A stretch of DNA of 28,232 bases from assembly GCA_937896665.1 (NCBI GenBank), contig CALBNS010000080.1:1-28232 (forward strand), written 5' to 3'. This stretch comes from an uncultured Clostridia bacterium. Lineage in GTDB: Bacteria; Bacillota; Clostridia; Lachnospirales; Lachnospiraceae. Numbering within the stretch: position 1 is the first letter of the stretch; the number at the start of each line of letters is the position of its first letter. Below the pieces are notes generated by a model. The model was not told the origin of the DNA and searched no databases. It worked only from the letters and a program-made list of their open reading frames with translations. Positions 22,174 to 28,232 of the stretch are shown here, piece after piece. Made by a program: the position numbers and the translations under genes.

Positions 22174-23298
22174 ATGTGCATGGATGCTTATGAACAAGCA
22201 TTTGTTCGTATTTGCAGAGATGGAATTTCTCTTGGAATTTCAGTGCTTATTACTAATGCATCTGCAACCGGAATAGGATACCGATATATGACCAATTTTT
22301 CGAACAGACTCTGCTTTACATGTAATGATTCTACAGATTATAGTGCGGTGTTGGACAGATGTAGAATGGAACCTAAAAATGTTCCGGGACGTTTCTTATT
22401 CCAGCAGGATAAGGAAATATATGAAGCACAAGCATATCTTGCGTTTAGTGGAGAGAAAGAAATTGATAGAGCAAATGCGGTCAAAGAATTCGTTAGTAAA
22501 TCAAATGAAAAATATGCGGAGTACGAACATGCAAAATTGATTCCGGCAATTCCGAATGTTTTATATTGGAAAGAATTCGAAAAACAGTATGAAGATGCGG
22601 AGTATGCAACTGAAATTCCTTTAGGTTTAAATTATGCAGATATAGAACCGATGTATATATTATCAGGGGAAGACTGTGAACTAACAGTTGTTTCAAAGAA
22701 AAAGGAAAAAGTGGCTGCATTTATTAAGGGATTACTGTATACAGTTACAAAGCGAATATTAAGAACTAATTGGAATGTGTACATCATAGATGGTGTGGAA
22801 CGACAGTTGGCTACATATAAGGATAACCCACTTGTAACTAGATATTGTATAGATTCAAGCGAGAGCGAACTTATTTTTGAACGTATTCTTGAGGAAGCAC
22901 GTGAGAACAAAGAAAAAGTAATTGAATTAGGACAGGATTATAAATACACAAGGAATCTTGTCATTATCAATAATAAGGAATGTATTGATTATATTTCAAA
23001 GACAAAACCAGTTTTAGATAAATACAAAGAGCTGGTTGATAAATATAAGAATTATGGTGTTCAAATAATTCTTAGTGGCGTCGAAAATGTAGCTGTTCCA
23101 TATAGTGGTCCTGAGTTGTTAAAGCGGGCAAAAGACGGAAGAAAAGCAATAATACTGGATTTTCTTTCAACGATTAAGATTTTTGAAATTCCAAGTGGAA
23201 TAGTCAGAAGTCAGTCAAAACAATTACTTGATGATGAAGCATTCTATTTATATGGTTCGGATGTTGCGAGAATCAAACTAATTAAGCAGGAGGAATAA
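22174..23298 (+). pseudogene. essC: EssC C-terminal module (T7SS FtsK/SpoIIIE ATPase), 5'-truncated
   Basis: The 374-residue frame begins in the second ATPase domain (DAYEQAFVRICRDGISLGIS, GYRYMTNFSNRLCFTCND, RMEPKNVPGRFLF) and contains the whole third, degenerate ATPase domain (IPLGLNYADIEPMYIL, WNVYIIDGVERQLATY, NYGVQIILSGVENV). EssC is normally 1300-1500 residues and powers type VII export; its C-terminal part decides which substrates are taken. The FHA, membrane and first ATPase parts are missing. The frame starts at ATG 22174 right behind GGGAGGGA, the ribosome site left by the TetR operon, so it may be expressed. It is followed after four bases by a WXG100 gene. Confidence 0.78.
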
Positions 23299-23302
23299 TG
23301 AT

Positions 23303-23614
23303 ATGGCAGGAGGCGGAGGTAGAATTTCTGGAAAGATTGATACATCTCATTTTGCGGATGCGTATACAAGCATTGAAACGATGGCAAAATCAATGGAAAC
23401 AGTAGTTGACGACCTTAATGATTATAAAGCAGATATTATAAATAATTGGGTCGGAGATGGTCGAGCTCAGTTCGAAAAATCATATAAAGTGCTTCTTCGA
23501 AAGTTGAAAGATGGAACTGACATCACATGGGATGTATATGAGAATCTTCTCAAGGCAGAAGGCGAACTTATTCAAGCAGATGTAGATGCAGCAAAGGCAT
23601 CTTACACAGAATAA
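23303..23614 (+). CDS. WXG100-family T7SS protein
   Basis: A 103-residue helical protein with the turn motif WVG (Trp49-Gly51) between two long helices, typical of ESAT-6/EsxA-type substrates of type VII secretion. The C-terminus ends in ADVDAAKASYTE. It begins at ATG 23303 with AGGAGG 9 bases before, immediately after essC. WXG100 proteins are exported as helical dimers and escort larger substrates. Its pairing with the EssC C-terminal module suggests a matched substrate. Confidence 0.82.
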   Translation: MAGGGGRISGKIDTSHFADAYTSIETMAKSMETVVDDLNDYKADIINNWVGDGRAQFEKSYKVLLRKLKDGTDITWDVYENLLKAEGELIQADVDAAKASYTE

Positions 23615-23634
23615 AAGACGAGGAGGTGTTTGGT

Positions 23635-24078
23635 GTGGCATCAATTAATACTTGGTACAACATACAAAATAAAAAAGCAGAGAGAACTGGCTATATAAAC
23701 AGAAGGGACCAAGTCAAAAAGGTTAAAGACAGTATTTACAATGTATCAGATGATTATGTAAATGCAATTAATAGCAAAATTGACAAGCTAAACAGTTCAT
23801 TGTCATCAGGAATAAAAGGGGTATCTGCTGTTTCTGATTTAAAGAATGATATTTCCGGGAAAAAAGAAAAAATTGGCACGAGTGACACAAAATTATCAAA
23901 TTATAACAGCGAGCTGGCTTCGGAAATTTCTGATTGTCAGAGGAAAATAGATAGTTTAGATGGAGAAATTTCTCGCTTGCAGACAAAATATAATAATGAA
24001 GTTTATGCGGAAAAAGAAGCTGCTCGAAAAGCAGCTGAAGAACTTGCCAATAAGGGAAAAGACTTATTAGGTATATAA
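23635..24078 (+). CDS. Small coiled-coil T7SS accessory protein (DUF5082-like)
   Basis: A 147-residue, mostly helical protein with long heptad-like stretches (DDYVNAINSKIDKLNSSLSS, then ISDCQRKIDSLDGEISRLQ). It resembles the DUF5082 proteins that accompany LXG effectors and act as targeting partners. The GTG at 23635 is preferred over the GTG at 23626 because AGGAGG at 23621-23626 gives an 8-base spacing. It lies between the WXG100 gene and the large putative effector, 11 bases before the latter. Confidence 0.6.
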   Translation: MASINTWYNIQNKKAERTGYINRRDQVKKVKDSIYNVSDDYVNAINSKIDKLNSSLSSGIKGVSAVSDLKNDISGKKEKIGTSDTKLSNYNSELASEISDCQRKIDSLDGEISRLQTKYNNEVYAEKEAARKAAEELANKGKDLLGI

Positions 24079-24089
24079 GGAGGCATAAA

Positions 24090-25769
24090 ATGGGTAATGT
24101 AATTTTTGATTATGGAGCATTAGAGGATGCAAAATCTAATGCAAAAAAAGTTGTTACAGGTTGGAATGGAATAGATGACTACAAAACCGGATTAAATAAT
24201 AAATTAAAATCGTCATTGGATGAATGGAGACTTGCCAAACAAGAACCTTATGGACATTCATATGTTTCAAATGCAAAGCAAGATATATCAGATAAGGTTT
24301 CACAGTTGAACACAACGAGAACACAATGGATTAATTTATCTACAACAATTGAAAATTTCCTTCAATATGTTAAGGACAGAGATGATAAAGTGGTAAGTAT
24401 TTTTAAAACAGCATCCTCTCAGTATACAGACTATAGTGGTATTGGTGGCTTTTTTAATTATATTGGTGATGGATTGTATAATTTATTTGCTGTTGATTTG
24501 GCAAACTGTAATGGTTTTACTAGAGCTATTGCTGAGTGGGGCAAAGAAAAAATGGATGATTTATCATATGTGATACAGCAAGCTGATGATTGGTTTAGGC
24601 ATGGAAATGGTAGATACATTCTGAATATCGTGGGAAGCGTTGCTTTAACTGCTGTTGCTATTGCGGGAGTCGTTATATCGATTATTGGTTTGCCGTTTAC
24701 AGGTGGTGCAAGTTGTACTATGACAGTGGCTTGTATTAGTTTGCTAGGTGTTGCAGCGGGAACAATAAGTGCTGGTATTACAGCATATAATACTTATTAT
24801 TCAGTACAGTCTAATTTGAAGGCGATGGATAATGCTGATGATCCGGGGCGTGCAAGATTTTATGGTGATATTACAAAGTATTCTGAATATGCAGCTAAGG
24901 AGGATTTAGGTTCAAAAGAAGCAAATGAGAAGGCTGCGCGTAGGGGTGAAATTTTGGATACGACAAAGGCTGTTGCAGATGTTGTACAAGTTGGTACGGG
25001 ATTAGCAACAACATTTGGAACAAAAAGTGTTGAACTGATTGACGATGCAGGACAAGTAACAAAGTACACTTTCTTTGACTTTAGTCCATCAAATGTAAAG
25101 ACAAATGTTCTCAAAACGTTTGGATTCAAAGCTAGCAAGGAATCAGCAACAGTAGATGTTGTAGAAGTGAATCAATCAACAATAATTTCAAATGCAGATG
25201 AAATAGGTGACACAACAATAGATGCGACGAAGGCAACTTATGACATGAACTATAAAAGTGCAACTTTCGAGAAAAATGTTGCTGTTGATGCAAGCGGCAA
25301 GAAAACGGTTACTAGAACTGCGACATATAATAAAGGGAATGTTTCAACCGAGTATAAAAGTATGGTGGCATCTAACAATGTTGTTACACAAGAATACTCG
25401 ACATATGTTGCCCATGCAGAGGCGTCTTCAACTGTAATAGATTACACAAATGCTGCTTCATCTACAAAAAGCGTGGCGGCAGCAAAGGCGGCTAATGATT
25501 CTGCACTTAAGAAAGGCTTAACAGCAGTTAAAGATACTGGTAGCCAAATCGCAAATACAACCACATATTTAAAAGCTTCAGATGAAGATAGAACGGAAAG
25601 CACGATTCATAATCTTGTGAAGAAAAATTATTTTGTAAATCAAGTGGACAAATATATAGTTAAGTATGATACCGCAAAGGATGAAGGCTATTTGTTTGGA
25701 GATACTGGGAAAAAGTTAGATTCGTTAGGTAGCCAAGTGTGGAAAAACTTAACCGAACCTGCAGCATAG
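24090..25769 (+). CDS. Large putative T7SS-exported protein (LXG-like architecture)
   Basis: 559 residues. Residues 1-110 are helical and resemble an LXG/WXG-type targeting domain (SSLDEW near 41-46, RTQWINLSTTIENF). Residues 177-233 are a long Gly/Ala-rich hydrophobic stretch (VGSVALTAVAIAGVVISIIG, then LLGVAAGTISAGI), which could enter a membrane. The C-terminal 320 residues are Thr/Ser/Ala-rich with no toxin domain I recognise. It begins after a GGAGG site. By position it is the main cargo of the cassette, and the downstream membrane protein is a candidate partner or immunity protein. The activity is unknown. Confidence 0.6.
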   Translation: MGNVIFDYGALEDAKSNAKKVVTGWNGIDDYKTGLNNKLKSSLDEWRLAKQEPYGHSYVSNAKQDISDKVSQLNTTRTQWINLSTTIENFLQYVKDRDDKVVSIFKTASSQYTDYSGIGGFFNYIGDGLYNLFAVDLANCNGFTRAIAEWGKEKMDDLSYVIQQADDWFRHGNGRYILNIVGSVALTAVAIAGVVISIIGLPFTGGASCTMTVACISLLGVAAGTISAGITAYNTYYSVQSNLKAMDNADDPGRARFYGDITKYSEYAAKEDLGSKEANEKAARRGEILDTTKAVADVVQVGTGLATTFGTKSVELIDDAGQVTKYTFFDFSPSNVKTNVLKTFGFKASKESATVDVVEVNQSTIISNADEIGDTTIDATKATYDMNYKSATFEKNVAVDASGKKTVTRTATYNKGNVSTEYKSMVASNNVVTQEYSTYVAHAEASSTVIDYTNAASSTKSVAAAKAANDSALKKGLTAVKDTGSQIANTTTYLKASDEDRTESTIHNLVKKNYFVNQVDKYIVKYDTAKDEGYLFGDTGKKLDSLGSQVWKNLTEPAA

Positions 25770-25782
25770 TGGAGGCGATAGG

Positions 25783-26412
25783 ATGCAAGAACTAGAAATA
25801 ACAAAAAAATCGAAAAACAAAGCAAGAAAAAGAAGACAAAAAAATGAAAGTAAATGGATGGCATACAGGATTATTACGTTGATTTTTGTAATAGCGTGTG
25901 TGATGAGTTTTGTTGTCGGTATTTTCTTAGTAAAAGATTCAAATTATGAGCTGTTTGACTCATGTGCAATAGTGTTTTCTGTAACATTAATTGGAATTGT
26001 TGTTACAAAAAGTTTTCTTACGAAAGCATCTTCACATTGGATTCAAGATAGATTAAATGAACGTGTATGGATAGAGAATAATCAAATGTATCATTTTATG
26101 CAAACTTCATTTGCGGCAGGACTAAATACATATAATGCAGATGAAAGAGCGTATCTTTTTGTAATGGATATTTCAACGATTCGAAATGCCAAATATGATG
26201 ATAAATCAGGAAGAATTGAATTTACAGTCAATGGGAACGGATATCATTATTCCGATTATAGAAGAAATCTTATTGATAAGGATTGGTTATTAAACGGTTT
26301 TGAGGCGGTCTTTTATGATGCAATGCAACCGAGCTTATTTGAAACTTTAAAGAATTATGGTGTGAAATTTCAAATTGGTACTATAAATTATAAGTTTACC
26401 AATCGATTATAG
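25783..26412 (+). CDS. Two-span membrane protein with cytoplasmic PH-like domain (unknown)
   Basis: 209 residues: a Lys/Arg-rich start, two membrane helices at about 28-50 and 59-78, then a soluble part (YLFVMDISTIRNAKYDDKSG, FTVNGNGYHYSDYRRNLI) whose beta pattern recalls bacterial PH/YcxB-like domains. It follows the large exported protein by 13 bases with GGAGG upstream. Immunity to, or anchoring of, that protein are the plausible roles. I do not recognise a named family. Confidence 0.55.
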   Translation: MQELEITKKSKNKARKRRQKNESKWMAYRIITLIFVIACVMSFVVGIFLVKDSNYELFDSCAIVFSVTLIGIVVTKSFLTKASSHWIQDRLNERVWIENNQMYHFMQTSFAAGLNTYNADERAYLFVMDISTIRNAKYDDKSGRIEFTVNGNGYHYSDYRRNLIDKDWLLNGFEAVFYDAMQPSLFETLKNYGVKFQIGTINYKFTNRL

Positions 26413-26424
26413 GAGGTACAGCGT

Positions 26425-27714
26425 ATGAATGAGCAAGCTCAGGACTATCGTATGCAGGGCGTTGCAATGATGGGAAATGAAAATTATATAAAAGCAAAAG
26501 AACTATTTCAAAAAGGAATCAATATAGAGCCGAGTGTAGATTTGTTTATGGATTTAGGAAATGCCCATGCAAGTTTAGAGGAATATAACGAAGCTGTACA
26601 GGCATTTTCTAAGGCGTTAGTTATTGAACCTAAAAATGGGCAAATTCTTTTCAGCATTGGAAGTGTTTATTTATTACAGGAGCGTTTGACGAAATGTATT
26701 GAATATTATAATAAAGCTGAAGAAGCAGGATATACCACAGCAAGACTCTATATGAATATGGCAGCTATATATAAAGCATTAGGGGATACCCAAATGGAAT
26801 TACGTTCCTATACTAAGGCAATAGACAAGAATCCAATGGTCGGAGAATTTTATGTAAAAAAAGCAATGATATTTATTCAGAACCAAAGGTATGCCGAGGC
26901 TTTAGAAACGTTGGATGATATGAGAAAGATTTTTCCTGACTCGTTTGAAGGTTATGATTTGGCTTCTCGTGTTTATCTAACTCAAGGAAAACAAAAAGAA
27001 GCACTAGAGATCATTGATAATGGTATACGTAAATTTGAGAATGATGTTAATTTGCGTATTTCAAAAATCAATATTTTATTAGCGATGAACCATATAGATG
27101 AAGCTGAAAAAGTGGTTCAGGAATTGCGACATAATATCTACGCTGAACAATTTGAAAAGGCAATAATTTTACAAGAAGTATCTATTGCATCGGCAAAGAA
27201 TGAGCCAGAAATTATGTATTCATTGCTAACAAAAGCGGTGGCTTTAGAGGAGCCTGGTACATGTGACGAGAATATTAGATACATGCTTATGATGACTGCG
27301 ATTCTGGTGAAAAAGTATGAAATGGCAATGGAAATGGCAAAGGTGTTAGTCAACCAAAAGAGCAATAGTGAATTTGTGGTTTCTGCTATCTATCATATTG
27401 GTGAAATTGCGAATGAGCTTGGCAAAATTAATGAAGCAGCAGAGTATTTCAAGGATGCAACTAAGAAGTTGCGACAGATTTCAATGTCTAGCAGAACACA
27501 TTATGAATGTTATTTGTATAGAGCATTGGCACATATGAAAGTAAAAGAATATGATAAAGCCCTAGAAATGGCAGAATATATTGTAGAATTGCAACCTGAA
27601 CGTGCAGATGGATATATGATTTTTGCAGATATTTATCGTGATATGGAAGATTTTGATAAGAGCGATGAATATTTTAAGATAGCACAAGAAAAAAATCCAG
27701 CACTGAAGAAGTGA
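26425..27714 (+). CDS. TPR-repeat protein of the T7SS cassette
   Basis: 429 residues made almost entirely of tetratricopeptide repeats, about eleven, for example DLGNAHASLEEYNEAVQAFS, FSIGSVYLLQERLTKCIEYY, NMAAIYKALGDTQMELRSYT and the last IFADIYRDMEDFDKSDEYFK. No signal peptide or membrane span is seen. TPR proteins are scaffolds for protein contacts and could act as a chaperone for exported substrates. It is co-transcribed with its neighbours (13 bases upstream, 10 bases to the next gene). Confidence 0.8.
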   Translation: MNEQAQDYRMQGVAMMGNENYIKAKELFQKGINIEPSVDLFMDLGNAHASLEEYNEAVQAFSKALVIEPKNGQILFSIGSVYLLQERLTKCIEYYNKAEEAGYTTARLYMNMAAIYKALGDTQMELRSYTKAIDKNPMVGEFYVKKAMIFIQNQRYAEALETLDDMRKIFPDSFEGYDLASRVYLTQGKQKEALEIIDNGIRKFENDVNLRISKINILLAMNHIDEAEKVVQELRHNIYAEQFEKAIILQEVSIASAKNEPEIMYSLLTKAVALEEPGTCDENIRYMLMMTAILVKKYEMAMEMAKVLVNQKSNSEFVVSAIYHIGEIANELGKINEAAEYFKDATKKLRQISMSSRTHYECYLYRALAHMKVKEYDKALEMAEYIVELQPERADGYMIFADIYRDMEDFDKSDEYFKIAQEKNPALKK

Positions 27715-27724
27715 GGTGAATAAA

Positions 27725-27906
27725 ATGGCGGTAGACTTAAAGTATAATCTTGAAGAATATACGAACGCATTAAATAATATCAAGGGTTTAAAAACTACTA
27801 TCGAAAATAATAAAACAACAATGATTAATAGTTTGGAAACATTAAGAACCGACTGGACAACTGAAGGTGGAGTGGCATTTTTTAGTTCTGTTGATGATGA
27901 TTGGAC
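27725..27906 (+). pseudogene. WXG100-like T7SS protein, cut by IS66
   Basis: Begins MAVDLKYNLEEYTNALNNI with GAGGTG 6 bases upstream and continues to LRTDWTTEGGVAFFSSVDDD, the helix-turn-helix and W-x-x-x-G region of WXG100-like/TIGR04197-type small effectors. Tandem IS66 DNA begins at 27907, in the middle of the gene. The frame ends by chance four bases into the element. The second half of the protein (about 40 residues) must lie beyond the insertion, if it survives. Confidence 0.7.
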
Positions 27907-28232
27907 GTAAACGCCAAATAGCAAGTACCTTTTCAAAATCATCCTATGTGAGATAATAGACTCATCATTATAAAGTCCAAAAAGTTTAATATTCAACTTT
28001 TTAGACTTAGCTACAGGAGGTAAGTCATGAAATCTCACACAAGTTTAGTTGCACAGCAAACCCGTTTGAGTGAATGGGCAGAACTGATCAGGGACTGTCA
28101 AAATCGTCCACAGGGAATGAAAATCGATGAATGGTGTCAGTTGCACGACATTACAAAGGCGAGTTACTACTGGAGACTCCGGAAAGTCCGTGAGGCTTAC
28201 TTAGAAACTACGGATCATACACAAGCATTTGT
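27907..28232 (+). mobile_element. Left end of an IS66-family insertion sequence (partial)
   Basis: The terminal repeat starts at 27907 (GTAAACGCCAAATAGC) and matches the right-hand repeat at base 62 in inverted form at 24 of 25 positions. The non-coding leader is 120 bp and the first accessory gene starts at 28027. The element continues past the window. The eight bases before it (gattggac) differ from the eight after base 62 (catgagcc), so the two ends seen here belong to different insertions. Confidence 0.85.
28027..28232 (+). CDS. tnpA: IS66 accessory protein TnpA (partial, runs off the window)
   Basis: The ATG at 28027 follows AGGAGG. The 68 residues seen read MKSHTSLVAQQTRLSEWAEL and MKIDEWCQLHDITKASYYWR, matching the small first protein of IS66 elements, a helix-turn-helix-like factor needed for transposition with TnpB and the TnpC transposase. 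The gene is cut off by the window end. Confidence 0.82.
   Translation, partial: MKSHTSLVAQQTRLSEWAELIRDCQNRPQGMKIDEWCQLHDITKASYYWRLRKVREAYLETTDHTQAF

Noticed and set aside
63..27906. Simple composite transposon with matching target duplications at the inner ends
   Set aside because: The inner flanking octamers differ, and a composite would show its duplication at the outer ends, which lie outside the window.

Overview
The window looks like a heavily rearranged accessory region from a gut-type Clostridia genome, most likely Lachnospiraceae. The reasons are its AT-rich base use, strong AGGAGG ribosome sites, Tn916/Tn1549-like conjugative element genes, a DUF6462/ribbon-helix-helix/integrase module, type VII secretion (T7SS) genes and IS66 copies. 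No housekeeping gene was recognised.

Layout. Bases 1-62 are the right end of one IS66-family element, which has cut a small Xre gene. Bases 27907-28232 are the left end of a second IS66 copy in the same orientation, which has cut a WXG100-like gene. Between them, from left to right: (a) 0.2-4 kb, an S24-type repressor divergent from a Y-family DNA polymerase with paired operators, then a 5'-truncated recT and a frameshifted DUF5688 gene; (b) 4.1-4.9 kb, an MNT/HEPN toxin-antitoxin pair; (c) 4.9-7.5 kb, the collapsed remnant of an integrative conjugative element (ICE), with a terminal hairpin and fragments of DUF6462, VirB4, integrase and relaxase genes; (d) 7.5-12.4 kb, cargo: a DUF2975/HTH pair, a methyltransferase-like membrane protein beside a truncated paralogue, an Xre-membrane regulator, a C45 hydrolase, a GNAT acetyltransferase behind a structured leader, and fragments of a group II intron and a PAP2 gene; (e) 12.4-13.5 kb, a superoxide-reductase-like fragment and an HTH/zinc-ribbon gene with a stop codon; (f) 13.5-16.5 kb, a prophage packaging remnant (HNH, small terminase, large terminase fused in frame to a SEC-C tail) holding an antisense structured RNA and a PBECR4-like nuclease gene; (g) 16.6-19.4 kb, a fairly intact DUF6462/RHH/integrase module carrying a DUF3791/DUF3990 cassette; (h) 19.4-21.6 kb, att-like repeats, a SymE-like gene and a tail-to-tail junction of truncated parA and integrase genes; (i) 21.6-27.9 kb, a frameshifted TetR gene, the C-terminal module of the EssC ATPase and a T7SS substrate cassette.

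How it works together. Most of the window is debris from successive insertions and deletions. At least a dozen junctions cut genes in the middle. Likely working units are the repressor/polymerase pair, MNT/HEPN, DUF2975/HTH, the C45 hydrolase, the acetyltransferase, the RNA/PBECR4 unit, RHH/integrase, DUF3791/DUF3990 and the T7SS cassette. The best candidate for something undescribed is the antisense unit at 13.88-14.78 kb: a strong promoter, a short structured RNA, an intrinsic terminator and then a BECR-type nuclease gene. This resembles the layout of type III toxin-antitoxin loci. The EssC C-terminal module travelling with its own substrate cassette behind a TetR gene is the second. All family names are from reading the sequence by eye, without a database search.
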